Shown here piece by piece: positions 43,535-53,054 of a stretch of DNA of 64,000 nucleotides. Made by a program: the position numbers and the translations under genes. Numbering within the stretch: position 1 is the first letter of the stretch; the number at the start of each line of letters is the position of its first letter. The DNA is taken from assembly GCA_013314775.1 (NCBI GenBank), contig JABUFB010000010.1:372001-436000 (forward strand), in the 5' to 3' direction. The notes under the pieces were generated by a model that worked only from the letters and a program-made list of their open reading frames with translations, was not told the origin of the DNA and ran no database searches. The stretch comes from Armatimonadota bacterium (lineage in GTDB: Bacteria; Armatimonadota; Zipacnadia; Zipacnadales; JABUFB01).

Positions 43535-45218
43535 GCGACAGACCGGGCAACGGGGCCTGCGAGGCATTGCGCGCAGCGTATTCCGCCGCGGGGTGCAGGT
43601 CTCGGGAATCCTATGGAAACACGGGTTTGGGCCACATCTGCGCAGCTTCGGGCTGGGCCGATTCCTGCCACGATCGGCCGAGGGACAGGTCGAGCCATCG
43701 GCTGCCGGAAGCGACCTGCCCGTGCGCTTGCGCCTGGCATGCGAGGAGATCGGCCCGGTCACCATCAAGCTTGCCCAGGTCCTGGGGAGCAGGCCGGACC
43801 TGATCCCTATCGAGTACGCCCAGGAGTTCCGGAAGCTCCAGGATAAGGTCCCGCCGTTCTCGTGGGACCAGGCGCGTAAGGTCATAGAGGAAGATCTCGG
43901 CGCACCCGTGGGACAGCTCTTCGCGAGCATCGAGCAACAACCGTCCGCGTCGGCCTCCGTGGCTCAAGTGCATAAAGCAAGGCTTCACGACGGCCGCGTC
44001 GTGGCGGTCAAGGTCCAGCGCCCCGATGCGCAGCGCATCGTGGACACCGATCTGCTCATCCTGAACTTCGCCGCGCGCGAGGCCGAACGGCACATCCGCG
44101 GCATGAAGGATTACCATTTGACGGACCATGTGGAGGAGTTCGCGCGAAGTCTCCGTGCTGAACTGGACTTCACCAACGAAGGGCACAACATGGACCGGAT
44201 GCGACAGACCCTGTCGGACGACCGGCATGTTGTGGCGCCAAGGGTATACTGGGACTTCACCAGCCGCCGGGTCCTGACGATGGACTGGCTCGAGGGGGTG
44301 CGGGCTGACGAGGTAGAAGCTATCGAGAAAGCGGGCATCAGCCGCGGGTCGGTGGCCGCCCACCTCGCGCAGTCCATGCTCCAACAGATCTTCATTCGTG
44401 GGTTCTTCCACGCCGACCCACACCCGGGAAATCTCCTGGTGTTGCCCGACGGTCGTCTGGCCTTCCTGGACTATGGGAATGTGGGCAGTGTAGATCGCAG
44501 TATGCGCGAGGCCCTGGTCAAGTTGCTTCTGGCGGTGCTTGAGGATGACGGGATCGAGGTCTACGACCAGATTATTGACATGGGGGTTGTTGGGGAGGAT
44601 ACTGACCTGCGCCAACTGCGCAATGACATACAGCGCATGATGGGGCATTATGCAGGAGTCGCGACTAGCCAATTGAGCATGGGTGACGTGCTGGAGGAAA
44701 TGATGATTATCATCTTCCGGCACCGGATCACTATGCCTCCGGCTTTCGCCGCTGTCCTGCGCTCACTCATCCTGACGGAAGGCACCTGCCGGCGACTCAG
44801 CCCGGGGTTCGATTTCCGCGAACCCGCGGAGCGTACGAGCCGCGAGGTGCTCCAGAACTGGTTCCAACCAGGCAACCTGATCCGCGGCATCTGGCGTTCA
44901 TTCAGGGATATTCAGCGCTACAGCTTGCTGATCCCGCGCCAGGTGAGTGAGCTTCTAGCCCAGCTGCAGGTGGGCGGGGTGACGGTCAAGATTGAGGCCG
45001 AGGAGCGCGACCAGATCCTGCGCCGCGCCGACGCCATGGCAAATCGTCTGGCGTTCTCGCTGGTCGTGTCGGCGATGATCGTCGGTTCCTCGGTGATGCT
45101 CAGCAGCGAAAGGGCGACGAGCCTGCTGTCCACGCCGGGCGCGGTGGCATACGTGGTAATCGGCGCCCTCCTGGGACTGTACCTGCTCATCTCCATCATC
45201 CGGTCGGGTGGACGATGA
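43524..45218 (+). CDS. AarF/UbiB (ABC1/ADCK) family atypical kinase
   Basis: A 564-residue protein starting at a TTG 11 bases inside the previous gene. GPVTIKLAQVLGSRPDLIP is the KxGQ segment (here KLAQ, with Ala for Gly), PSASASVAQVHKARL the Ala-rich loop, VAVKVQRP the ATP-Lys strand, FFHADPHPGNLLV the catalytic loop and FLDYGN the metal site. Two C-terminal membrane helices (ANRLAFSLVVSAMIVGSSVML and AVAYVVIGALLGLYLLI) anchor it. Family members support ubiquinone or other isoprenoid-quinone and lipid pathways. No ubi or men genes are nearby. Its stop overlaps maf by four bases. Confidence 0.9.
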   Translation: MSPERQTGQRGLRGIARSVFRRGVQVSGILWKHGFGPHLRSFGLGRFLPRSAEGQVEPSAAGSDLPVRLRLACEEIGPVTIKLAQVLGSRPDLIPIEYAQEFRKLQDKVPPFSWDQARKVIEEDLGAPVGQLFASIEQQPSASASVAQVHKARLHDGRVVAVKVQRPDAQRIVDTDLLILNFAAREAERHIRGMKDYHLTDHVEEFARSLRAELDFTNEGHNMDRMRQTLSDDRHVVAPRVYWDFTSRRVLTMDWLEGVRADEVEAIEKAGISRGSVAAHLAQSMLQQIFIRGFFHADPHPGNLLVLPDGRLAFLDYGNVGSVDRSMREALVKLLLAVLEDDGIEVYDQIIDMGVVGEDTDLRQLRNDIQRMMGHYAGVATSQLSMGDVLEEMMIIIFRHRITMPPAFAAVLRSLILTEGTCRRLSPGFDFREPAERTSREVLQNWFQPGNLIRGIWRSFRDIQRYSLLIPRQVSELLAQLQVGGVTVKIEAEERDQILRRADAMANRLAFSLVVSAMIVGSSVMLSSERATSLLSTPGAVAYVVIGALLGLYLLISIIRSGGR

Positions 45219-45871
45219 GCCGGAGCGATGCGGATGACCGAGTCCTCATCCTCGCATCCGCCTCCCCGAGGCGGCGAGAGTTGGTGCGCGCAATCGGCGT
45301 GCCCTTTGAGGTCGTGGTCTCCGACGCTCCCGAGCCTGTCCGTGAGGAGCAAGAAGCTTGCAGGGAGTATGCCGTCCGCATGGCCCTCGGAAAGGCGCGG
45401 GCGGTTGCGAATGAATATCCCGGACGATGGGTTCTGGGCGCGGACACGATTGTCGTTATCGACGACGTGGTGCTGGGGAAGCCAGCAGACGCGGAGAACG
45501 CACGGCAAATGCTCAGATTGCTTTCCGGAAGAGCGCACGAAGTCCACACGGGGGTGGCGCTGGTCCGTTCCGGAGAGAATGATTCCAGGGCGGAACATAC
45601 TGCTGTGGCCACCACTCAAGTGCGCTTCCGCGACCTGACGGATGCCGAGATCGAGCGCTACATCGCGACTGGCGAACCGCTGGATAAGGCGGGCGCATAC
45701 GGAATACAAGGCCACGGCGGCGCCCTCGTGAGTGAATACAGCGGGTCTTATACGAACGTCGTGGGGTTGCCGGTGGAGGTGGTGGCCGAAATGCTGAGCA
45801 CGCACATGCGGTTGCCGATCGAGCAGAAAAACCCGGATGGGTTGAGGGCCGCTGGACGTCGCTTCACGTAG
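45215..45871 (+). CDS. maf: Maf family nucleoside triphosphate pyrophosphatase
   Basis: A 218-residue house-cleaning pyrophosphatase that hydrolyses dTTP/UTP or modified nucleotides. [12 protein letters not shown] is the N-terminal phosphate loop, KARAVAN and LGADTIVV contain the substrate-pocket Lys and Asp, and [13 protein letters not shown] is the conserved C-terminal motif. It is translationally coupled to the kinase-like gene before it and lies 34 bases before mreB, matching the common maf-mreBCD order. Confidence 0.93.
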   Translation: MSRSDADDRVLILASASPRRRELVRAIGVPFEVVVSDAPEPVREEQEACREYAVRMALGKARAVANEYPGRWVLGADTIVVIDDVVLGKPADAENARQMLRLLSGRAHEVHTGVALVRSGENDSRAEHTAVATTQVRFRDLTDAEIERYIATGEPLDKAGAYGIQGHGGALVSEYSGSYTNVVGLPVEVVAEMLSTHMRLPIEQKNPDGLRAAGRRFT

Positions 45872-45905
45872 CCCACGACGCAGTCCACATTGCAGCAGAG
45901 GAACC

Positions 45906-47054
45906 ATGCGCGAGTCCAAAGCGGAAAGAGAGCGGGCAGTACAACGCCTTCGTGGCGATAGCACAGGTGAGCCCAGGGTCATGCACCAGGCCATCACTCG
46001 TGATCGCTACCAAAGGGCCCTGGATCGTTTCACCAAGGCCACGATGCACTGGTTCTCCCGGTTCTCGCGGGATATGGGCATCGACCTTGGTACCGCCAAC
46101 ACCCTGGTGCATGTTCGCGGCAGAGGCATTCTGCTTCGCGAGCCCTCGGTGGTGGCCGTGGACACGGCAACCGACCAGGTGCTTGCGGTGGGAGAGGATG
46201 CCAAGCGCATGGTGGGCCGGACCCCCGCGCGCATCGCGGCCATCCGCCCACTAAAAGACGGGGTCATCGCTGACTTTGACGCCACGGAGGCCATGCTGAA
46301 GCACTTCATCCGCAAGTGCCAACCACGCCGGTGGTTCGCCCACCCGCGCATGGTCATCGGCGTTCCGTCGGGGATTACCGAGGTCGAGCGTCGCGCGGTT
46401 GAGGACGCAGCCCGGCAGGCAGGCGCCTGGGACATCGCCATCATCGATGAACCGATGGCCGCCGCGATCGGCGCAGGTCTGCCCGTCGCCGAACCGGTCG
46501 GCAACATGATCATCGACATCGGCGGCGGCACCACCGAGATCGCCGTCATCTCCCTTGGTGGCACTTGCTCCCAGCGCTCGATGCGCATCGCCGGCGAGGA
46601 GATGGATGAGGCGATCGCCAACTTCATCCGCCGGGAGTTCAACCTGTACATCGGGGAAAGCACCGCGGAACAGATCAAACTGCGCATCGGTTCAGCCTAC
46701 CCGCAGCCGGAAGAGGAAACCATGGAGGTTCGCGGCAAAGACCTCCTCTCCGGCCTGCCCAAGAGCATCGTGATCAGTTCCAGTGAAGTCCGTGAGGCCA
46801 TTGCAGAGCCCGTGCAGGCCATCGTCGAGCTAGCCAAGGAAGCGCTGGATTCCACCCCGCCCGAACTGGCGGCGGACGTAATGAACCGGGGGATCGTGCT
46901 GGCGGGGGGTGGGGCCCTGCTGCATGGTCTGGACCAGCTCATCAGCGCCGAGACAGACATCCCGGTGTACGTCGCGCAAGACCCGCTGACATGCGTGGTT
47001 ATGGGCACCGCCAAGTACCTCGAGGAGCTTGACGGGATGCTGGTGGATGTCTGA
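45906..47054 (+). CDS. mreB: Rod shape-determining protein MreB
   Basis: A 382-residue actin homologue that forms filaments under the inner membrane and directs peptidoglycan synthesis. Phosphate 1 motif [13 protein letters not shown], phosphate 2 [13 protein letters not shown] and adenosine motif [17 protein letters not shown] are all present. MreB usually begins just before [11 protein letters not shown]. This frame adds about 46 Arg-rich residues from an ATG with a good AGAGGA site, although ATG 46044 would give the normal length (336 aa). First of the mreBCD set. Confidence 0.95.
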   Translation: MRESKAERERAVQRLRGDSTGEPRVMHQAITRDRYQRALDRFTKATMHWFSRFSRDMGIDLGTANTLVHVRGRGILLREPSVVAVDTATDQVLAVGEDAKRMVGRTPARIAAIRPLKDGVIADFDATEAMLKHFIRKCQPRRWFAHPRMVIGVPSGITEVERRAVEDAARQAGAWDIAIIDEPMAAAIGAGLPVAEPVGNMIIDIGGGTTEIAVISLGGTCSQRSMRIAGEEMDEAIANFIRREFNLYIGESTAEQIKLRIGSAYPQPEEETMEVRGKDLLSGLPKSIVISSSEVREAIAEPVQAIVELAKEALDSTPPELAADVMNRGIVLAGGGALLHGLDQLISAETDIPVYVAQDPLTCVVMGTAKYLEELDGMLVDV

Positions 47055-47100
47055 ACGGCGCTGCAGACGCGCCGTCCGGCAGTCATCGGGTCCCGCTCTC

Positions 47101-47952
47101 ATGTCACTACGTCTCTCTCCTTCACAACCCGCAATTCACCGCCCGCTGGTCGTCATGGTCGCGGTCGCCTTCACACTCACCATCTGGCAGCAGCAGGCAT
47201 GGCGTCTGGGACGCGTCAGCTTCCCCGAGTACGTGGCGTTAGTGCTGGTCACACCCGTCGCAACCCAGTTCTCAAGGGTGTTCCGAAAGACCCACGACAT
47301 CGGTCTCGCGATGACCCGGGCACCGCGACTGGCCGACGAGAACCGCCGCCTGCGGAGAGAGCGCGATGAGCTGGAAGCTCTGCAAATCCTGACCGTGGAC
47401 ATACGTGCGCAGAACAAAGCTTTCCGACAGAAACTGGGGTTCGAGCCGAACAAGACCTTTACGAATGTGGCGGCCCAGGTAACCAGCCGGTCGTCCAGCC
47501 GCAACGAGCGTTGGGTGCGCATACGTACAGCCGGCGCAAAACCGCTGGAAGTCGGCAATGTAGTGCGCGAAGCAAAGGGGCTGGTGGGCAGGGTCGTCGA
47601 GGCGTCCGGCGACACAGGGCGCGTGGTCCTGCTTGTGGACCAGCATCACGCCGTGCGTGGCAAAGATCTCCAGACTGGCGAAGAGGGCATGGTCTACGCG
47701 GCGAACGAACTGGAGGCCGGACCGAACCGGCTGCAACTTGAGAAGGTCCGGCGCGGCGCGCAGATCCGCGAGAATGATATCATCGTCACGTCGGACATGG
47801 GCGAAACCTACCCCGGAGGGCTGCCCATCGGGGTGGTTGAGTCGGTCCGTCGTTCACCCACCAGTGCGAGCAGTCTCGTGGCATACATCCGCCCTTATGT
47901 AGAATTCGATCAACTGGACTTCCTGTACGTCTTGCGCGCCGGTGAGCAGTAA
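47101..47952 (+). CDS. mreC: Rod shape-determining protein MreC
   Basis: A 283-residue protein anchored by an N-terminal helix (LVVMVAVAFTLTIWQQQAW), followed by a coiled coil (ADENRRLRRERDELEALQILTVDIRAQNKAFRQKLGF) and a beta-barrel periplasmic domain (AAQVTSRSSSRNERWVRIRTAG, GNVVREAKGLVGRVVEASG, VTSDMGETYPGGLPIGVV) typical of MreC. Scaffolds the elongasome between MreB and penicillin-binding proteins. The frame reaches back to 47029 inside mreB; ATG 47101 gives the normal length. Confidence 0.92.
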   Translation: MSLRLSPSQPAIHRPLVVMVAVAFTLTIWQQQAWRLGRVSFPEYVALVLVTPVATQFSRVFRKTHDIGLAMTRAPRLADENRRLRRERDELEALQILTVDIRAQNKAFRQKLGFEPNKTFTNVAAQVTSRSSSRNERWVRIRTAGAKPLEVGNVVREAKGLVGRVVEASGDTGRVVLLVDQHHAVRGKDLQTGEEGMVYAANELEAGPNRLQLEKVRRGAQIRENDIIVTSDMGETYPGGLPIGVVESVRRSPTSASSLVAYIRPYVEFDQLDFLYVLRAGEQ

Positions 47953-47970
47953 GCCGGGCTTCGGTGATCC

Positions 47971-48447
47971 ATGCAACCTTATGTCATCAGCATTCTGCTG
48001 CTCATCATCTCCGCGGCGCTTCAGGGCGCGTGGCCCGCGTGGCTGCGTATTGGCGGCCAAGCGCCCGAACTCGTGATAGCCACGGTTGCCTGCATCGGCC
48101 TGTCACGCGGCGTATTTGAAGGTTGCCTGGCGGGGCTGATCGCCGCCGTGCTCCAGGGAGCTGCGGCACACACGCCTTTCGGCGGGCTGTTCGCTAGTTT
48201 CATGGTCGTCGGCGCCTGCACCGGTTTCTTGCGCGGTTCTCTGCTGTCTGAACGCACCGAGGTGGCCCTGGGAGCGTCCGCGGGCGCAGTTATCGTCGCC
48301 AGCCTTATCCGCCTGGTGTTCATGCCCCCGGATATTTTCCTCCTTTGGCTCAAGGGCATGTTCCAGGCGGCGGTATTCACCGTCATTGTGACCCCGCCGA
48401 TCTTCTGGATCACCCGGCTCATGCACAGGCGCGAGCCTCACATCTGA
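47971..48447 (+). CDS. mreD: Rod shape-determining protein MreD
   Basis: A 158-residue integral membrane protein with about five hydrophobic helices. Sequence alone is weakly conserved in this family, but length, topology and position 18 bases after mreC identify it. GLSRGVFEGCLAGLIAAVLQG and GGLFASFMVVGACTGFLRG resemble MreD helices 2-3. It works in the elongasome with MreB and MreC. Confidence 0.87.
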   Translation: MQPYVISILLLIISAALQGAWPAWLRIGGQAPELVIATVACIGLSRGVFEGCLAGLIAAVLQGAAAHTPFGGLFASFMVVGACTGFLRGSLLSERTEVALGASAGAVIVASLIRLVFMPPDIFLLWLKGMFQAAVFTVIVTPPIFWITRLMHRREPHI

Positions 48448-48481
48448 CCTGGTAATGGGTCCTGAAAGGGAGCGCAGCAGA

Positions 48482-49261
48482 TTGAGAACGGTGGGCATGA
48501 TCCCCGCGCGGTACGGGTCCACTCGGCTCGAGGGCAAGGCTCTCGTTGACATCGCGGGCAAGCCGATGATCCAGCATGTCTACGAACAAGCCTGCCGGGC
48601 AAGCAGCCTGGATGAAGTCATCATCGCTACAGATGATGAGCGAATTGCGGCGGCCGTCCGGGCCTTCGGCGGCCGATACGAGATGACAGCAGACACCCAC
48701 CGCTCAGGCACCGACCGGCTCGCCGAAGTTGCCGGGCGCGTGGACTGCGACATCATCGTCAACATCCAGGGCGACGAACCGATGATCGAGCCTGCGGCCA
48801 TCGACGCAGCCACCGAGCCGTTCTTCAACGGAGAACCCGAACGTTTTGGCACCATCGCCACGCCGATCACCGACATCCGGGAACACTTGGAGCCGTCCAC
48901 GGTCAAAGTCGTGGTGGATCGCTCCGGCCACGCGCTGTATTTCTCGCGAGCGCCTCTCCCCTACTTCCGGCTGGATGCGAGCGGTGACGAGTGGCCCGCG
49001 GACAAGCCCCGGCAACATCCGGAATCCGGCGTCTGGCCGCTCAAGCACATAGGGCTGTACGTCTACACCCGCGAGACATTGCTGTGGTACGCCGCGCTGG
49101 AGCCCACACCACTGGAACAGACCGAAAAGCTGGAGCAACTGCGCGCACTGGAGAACGGCTGCCCGATTCGCGTGGTACAGGTGGACTACTCGCCCATCGG
49201 TGTCGATACGCCCGAGGATCTTGAGCGCGTGCGGCGGATCTTCGCCGGCGCGCAAGATTGA
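48482..49261 (+). CDS. kdsB: 3-deoxy-manno-octulosonate cytidylyltransferase (CMP-Kdo synthetase)
   Basis: A 259-residue enzyme activating Kdo with CTP. The CTP loop MIPARYGSTRLEGKAL, the ATDDERI segment, HRSGTDRLAEV, NIQGDEPMI and PIGVDTPEDLERVR are all standard KdsB motifs. The frame is open from ATG 48455, but TTG 48482 lies nine bases after GGGAG and gives the usual N-terminus (LRTVGMIPARYGS). First of a kdsB-kdsA-kdsD set; together these show that the organism makes Kdo and thus has an LPS-type outer membrane. Confidence 0.94.
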   Translation: MRTVGMIPARYGSTRLEGKALVDIAGKPMIQHVYEQACRASSLDEVIIATDDERIAAAVRAFGGRYEMTADTHRSGTDRLAEVAGRVDCDIIVNIQGDEPMIEPAAIDAATEPFFNGEPERFGTIATPITDIREHLEPSTVKVVVDRSGHALYFSRAPLPYFRLDASGDEWPADKPRQHPESGVWPLKHIGLYVYTRETLLWYAALEPTPLEQTEKLEQLRALENGCPIRVVQVDYSPIGVDTPEDLERVRRIFAGAQD

Positions 49262-49290
49262 CTGCCTCGCGAACCAGGGAGACAGACCCA

Positions 49291-50109
49291 ATGAACCCCG
49301 TGACCATCGTTGACGGCGTGGAACTGGGTGGGGACCGTCTGGCGCTTCTCGCCGGGCCGTGCCTTGTTGAGGACGTGGACACCACCACCGACATCGCCCT
49401 GAGACTCCAGGATATCTGCGGCGAGATCGGCATGCCTTTCGTTTTCAAGGCATCGTACGACAAGGCGAACCGCACCTCGATCCAATCCGAGCGCGGCCCG
49501 GGCTGGCGCCAGGGATTGGAAATCCTGGCCCGGGTCAAGGACAGGGCCCAGGTCCCGCTGGTTTCGGATGTTCACGAGACCGGGCAGGTGCACGAAGCCG
49601 CTCAGATCTGTGACATCCTGCAGGTGCCCGCCTTCCTGTGCCGCCAGACCGACCTGCTGGTGGCGGTGGGCGAGTCGGGCAGAGCAGTCAACGTGAAGAA
49701 GGGGCAGTTCGTGGCCCCCGCCGACATGCGCCATTCCATCGAAAAGGTGCTGCACACCGGAAACCGCCGAGTCAGTGTGACCGAACGCGGCTACGCCTTC
49801 GGCTACAACAACCTCGTGGTGGACATGCGCGGAATCCCGATCATGCGCGCTTTCGGCTATCCGGTGATCTTCGACGGCACCCACTCGGTGCAACTGCCCA
49901 GCGGCTCGGGATGCGCCTCGGGCGGCCAGCGGGAGTTCGTGGCGCCACTGGTGAAGGCGGCGGTTGCAGCCGGGGCCAACGCTCTGTTTCTCGAGACTCA
50001 CCCGAGTCCCGATTCGGCGCCGTGTGACGGGCCGAACATGGTCCCGCTCGGGAGTCTCAAGGACTTGCTGGTCACCGCCCAGCGCTTGTTTGAGGTTGTG
50101 AATGAATGA
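49291..50109 (+). CDS. kdsA: 3-deoxy-8-phosphooctulonate synthase (Kdo-8-phosphate synthase)
   Basis: A 272-residue barrel condensing phosphoenolpyruvate with arabinose-5-phosphate. LLAGPCLVED, FKASYDKANRTS (PEP-binding Lys), GPGWRQGLEIL, VSDVHE, QVPAFLCRQTDLL, VNVKKGQF and TERGYAFGYNNLVVDMR are diagnostic. The ATG at 49291 follows GGGAG; the longer frame from 49258 overlaps kdsB. Its stop overlaps kdsD. Cys in AGPC suggests the metal-dependent class, although the full metal set (Cys, His, Glu, Asp) should be confirmed by alignment. Confidence 0.95.
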   Translation: MNPVTIVDGVELGGDRLALLAGPCLVEDVDTTTDIALRLQDICGEIGMPFVFKASYDKANRTSIQSERGPGWRQGLEILARVKDRAQVPLVSDVHETGQVHEAAQICDILQVPAFLCRQTDLLVAVGESGRAVNVKKGQFVAPADMRHSIEKVLHTGNRRVSVTERGYAFGYNNLVVDMRGIPIMRAFGYPVIFDGTHSVQLPSGSGCASGGQREFVAPLVKAAVAAGANALFLETHPSPDSAPCDGPNMVPLGSLKDLLVTAQRLFEVVNE

Positions 50110-51124
50110 CAGACCCGCGAGAGAGTGCGAGATGACTGAAATGGACCACAAGGCGATCCTGGAACAGGGGCTGCGCACCCTCAAGACCGAACGCGACGCC
50201 CTTGACCGGATGATCGAGAATATCAGTGACGATTTCGTGCGCGGTTGCGAACTGCTTCTCGAAATGCAGGGAAGGTGCATCGTCTCAGGCATGGGCAAGA
50301 GCGGTGCAGTGGCCCGCAAGCTCGCCGGGACGCTGGCCAGCACCGGTACCCCCGCGCATTATATGAACCCCGCCGAAGCTGTGCACGGTGACCTGGGCAT
50401 GGTCACCGAGACCGACGTGGTGATCTTCCTTTCCAACAGCGGTGAGACCGACGAGGTGCTCAACATCCTGCCACTGGTGAGCCGTCGCGGGGCGAAAGTG
50501 ATCGCTATCTGCGGTGAGATGAACTCCTCCCTCGCGCGCAATTCCGACGTTGCTCTCGATGCCGGAGTGGTCTGCGAGGCCTGCCCGCTGGGCCTGGCGC
50601 CCACTGCGAGCTGCATCACCGCTATGGCCCTGGGCGACGCCCTGGCGATGGCGGTCATGTTTGCACGAGGGTTCACCACAGAGGACTATGCCGCGTGCCA
50701 CCCCGGCGGCACGCTGGGGCGCCGAACCCTCTGGCGCGTGCGCGACGTCATGCACAGTGGCGACGAGGCGCCTTTCGTGGGCATGGACGCGACGGTGCTC
50801 GATGCGATCTTGACCATGAGCCGCGCATCGGTGCGCGGCGCGGTCTGCGTTGTGGACGAAGGTGGCAAGATGCGCGGGTTCTTCACAGACGGCGATTTTC
50901 GCCTCCTCATGCAGCGCGAACCCGACCGCAATGCGGTGATGAACCGGCCGATCACCCAGGTGATGACCATCCGCTGCACCACTGCGCACCCGGACATGCT
51001 GGCCGCCGCAGCCGCCCGGGTCATGCAGGAGCGCGAATTCGACAACCTGCCTGTGGTGGATGACGAGGGCATCGCGATGGGGGTCGTGGACATCCAGGAT
51101 CTGCTCAAGCTGGGCATCGTCTGA
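50102..51124 (+). CDS. kdsD: Arabinose-5-phosphate isomerase (KpsF/GutQ family, SIS plus two CBS domains)
   Basis: A 340-residue enzyme that makes arabinose-5-phosphate from ribulose-5-phosphate for the KdsA reaction. The SIS domain (about residues 45-190) has GRCIVSGMGKSGAVARKLAGTLASTGTPA, LSNSGETDEVL and the signature LAPTASCITAMALGDALA. Two CBS domains (about 215-335) follow, starting at VRDVMHSGDEAPF. GAGG lies seven bases before ATG 50102, which overlaps kdsA by eight bases; ATG 50132 is an alternative. Position after kdsA favours KdsD over GutQ. Confidence 0.92.
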   Translation: MNDRPARECEMTEMDHKAILEQGLRTLKTERDALDRMIENISDDFVRGCELLLEMQGRCIVSGMGKSGAVARKLAGTLASTGTPAHYMNPAEAVHGDLGMVTETDVVIFLSNSGETDEVLNILPLVSRRGAKVIAICGEMNSSLARNSDVALDAGVVCEACPLGLAPTASCITAMALGDALAMAVMFARGFTTEDYAACHPGGTLGRRTLWRVRDVMHSGDEAPFVGMDATVLDAILTMSRASVRGAVCVVDEGGKMRGFFTDGDFRLLMQREPDRNAVMNRPITQVMTIRCTTAHPDMLAAAAARVMQEREFDNLPVVDDEGIAMGVVDIQDLLKLGIV

Positions 51125-51141
51125 GCTCGCGGGTTCCGTCA

Positions 51142-51870
51142 ATGGCCCCTCTCAAGGTCATCCAGACATCCGACCTGCACAACCACCTCGACCTGCGCAG
51201 GGCCGGGCGGCTACGCACTCTGCGCATCGAGAACAGGGCGCTCCTGCTGGACTGCGGGGATGCAATCTGGGCGGGGAACGTCTTCGTGAAGCCGGGCCCG
51301 GAACCAGCGATTCGCCGTATGAACGAGGCCGGTTACCACGCCATGGCCGCGGGCAACCGCGAGTACTTCTTCCGCTCCTTCGGCATGATGATGAAGACCG
51401 CGGAAGCGCGGTTTCCCGTGCTGTGCGCCAATCTTATCTCTCGCGGGGACCTCGGGCATATTCTTCGCTGGACGATCCTCGACAGCCCCTGCGGCCGGCG
51501 CGTGGGCGTTTTCGGACTGATGCCCCTGATGATCCCTCCGGGATCGTGGGGGGAGCTCTTCTCCGATATGCGCTTCATCACCCACCGCCAGGCGACGGAG
51601 GACGCCCTGGAGGCCCTGCGCGCAGACTGCGCCTTCGTCATCTGCCTGAGCCACGCCGGCATCGAGACGGATATCGAACTGGCGCGGGAGTTCGGGCAGA
51701 TAGACTTGATCCTGGGGGGGCACTCGCACTTGGAAGACCGCGAGCTCTTTGTGGAGAACGGGGTCACAGTGTCCCACGTGCCCCCGTACGGCAAGGCGGC
51801 GGGGCTCATTACCAGCACCGGCAAGCCTGCGCCGGACAGGTTTCTTCGCCGCATGATCCCGCTGCTTTGA
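51142..51870 (+). CDS. Calcineurin-like metallophosphatase (5'-nucleotidase/UshA-type fold)
   Basis: A 242-residue dinuclear metal phosphatase without a signal peptide. All five metallophosphatase motifs are present: TSDLHNHL, LDCGDAI, AGNREYF, LSHAGIE and LGGHSH. It starts 17 bases after kdsD and ends the envelope operon. In many genomes kdsC (a HAD-type Kdo-8-phosphate phosphatase) occupies this place, so it could serve that step, but metallophosphatases are broad and this is a guess. A GC-rich inverted repeat without a U-tract follows (about 51889-51906). Confidence 0.85.
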   Translation: MAPLKVIQTSDLHNHLDLRRAGRLRTLRIENRALLLDCGDAIWAGNVFVKPGPEPAIRRMNEAGYHAMAAGNREYFFRSFGMMMKTAEARFPVLCANLISRGDLGHILRWTILDSPCGRRVGVFGLMPLMIPPGSWGELFSDMRFITHRQATEDALEALRADCAFVICLSHAGIETDIELAREFGQIDLILGGHSHLEDRELFVENGVTVSHVPPYGKAAGLITSTGKPAPDRFLRRMIPLL

Positions 51871-51993
51871 CTCCGTCGGTGACTGCGCCCCCGGCACAGA
51901 GCCCGGGGCACAGTCACCTGCCGGGGAGGACTCACGGGGGCCGTTGTTTTTTGCCGCAGCCCCGGCGCCACGGCACGGCGAATCTCGATCGAT

Positions 51994-52875
51994 TCACGCG
52001 GGCCCCGACCACCGGGCGAAAGCCCAGCGTTGCCAGAGCGCGTCCCACTCGGCGAGCTCCCCCGGCAGGCAGTGGCCGGTCTCGGGCAGCATCCACAGCG
52101 TTCCCCTCCGGCCCAAGGCCGACCACAACCGCCGGCACTTCTCCGGCGTGGCGATAGGGTCCAACTCGCCCGCAATCACCAGGGTTGGGGCAACCACGTA
52201 CGGCGCAAGGCGCTCGGCATTGAGCAGGGGCTCAAGCCTGCGGGCTTCTGCCACGTCCTCTTCGTTCCAGTTGTCCTCGTCACCGGCGGCGTACAGGTCC
52301 GCCGACAGGCACACGGGCTGGTGGGCGACCACGAAGCTCACCCGTTCCGGCATCAGCGCTGCCACAGTCAGGGCGATTCCCGCGCCGTAACCGTCTCCGA
52401 TGAGCCCCACACTGTTGAAGGGCCGTTCGCCCTGCCCCAGCGCGATCTGCACCAGCCGGCACGCATCCAAAACGCCTCTGCAGATGATGTGATCAGCTGC
52501 TTCACCACGCGGCGGCACAAGGCTCGCGCCCTGTCGCCACGGGAACACAAATTCCAGGCATCCCGGCGCGGTGGATGGCGCGTGATCAAGCACGGCGTCA
52601 GTGATCCGCACGATCACACACCCGACGTCTACCTTTGGGAGATTGTGGTAGCCCAGACGCACCTCCCCGCGACTGGCCACGAAATTCAGCGTCCCGTCGG
52701 AGTCTATGCGGTAGGCCGGAGGGAACTGCTCAAGGCGCGACAGTTCGCCGACCCAGAACCGCCCTAGCGCGGTGTTGCTCTGCCCAAGATCGGGCAGGGG
52801 CCCGGAGGCGGCGAGACACCGGCTCGCGGGGAAGACGATTGTCAGCAGGAAGATGGTGGAGAGCGTTGATTTCAT
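51994..52875 (-). CDS. Secreted alpha/beta-hydrolase fold protein lacking the nucleophile Ser
   Basis: A 293-residue protein. ATG 52875 starts a signal peptide (STIFLLTIVFPASRCLAA); the frame extends 18 codons further upstream. The fold resembles acetylxylan esterase or dienelactone hydrolase-like proteins: an acid in GELDPIATP (Asp238) and a His in ETGHCLPG (His267) are in place. The nucleophile elbow, normally GxSxG, reads GDGYG, so Gly162 stands where the catalytic Ser should be. It may be a non-catalytic binder, or use another residue. Convergent with the metallophosphatase gene. Confidence 0.75.
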   Translation of the reverse strand: MKSTLSTIFLLTIVFPASRCLAASGPLPDLGQSNTALGRFWVGELSRLEQFPPAYRIDSDGTLNFVASRGEVRLGYHNLPKVDVGCVIVRITDAVLDHAPSTAPGCLEFVFPWRQGASLVPPRGEAADHIICRGVLDACRLVQIALGQGERPFNSVGLIGDGYGAGIALTVAALMPERVSFVVAHQPVCLSADLYAAGDEDNWNEEDVAEARRLEPLLNAERLAPYVVAPTLVIAGELDPIATPEKCRRLWSALGRRGTLWMLPETGHCLPGELAEWDALWQRWAFARWSGPA

Positions 52876-53054
52876 CGATGACACTGGTGGTAAGCCCCCT
52901 GACCCGCGATTGACGGCCCTCAATCGCAACGATTAAGATGAGCTATCAGTGCTTTCGGCGTCCGGGAACGCCGGCTGTGAAACCCGGGGCAACACCCGCG
53001 TAACATCAGCGCCGATAACCGCCGGCGCGCCACCGCAATTGCGAGGCTCACTTC

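Noticed and set aside
51936-51950. T-run after GGGGGCCGTTG as a terminator
   Set aside because: The T-run lies inside the possible loop rather than after a stem, so it does not fit a rho-independent terminator on either strand.
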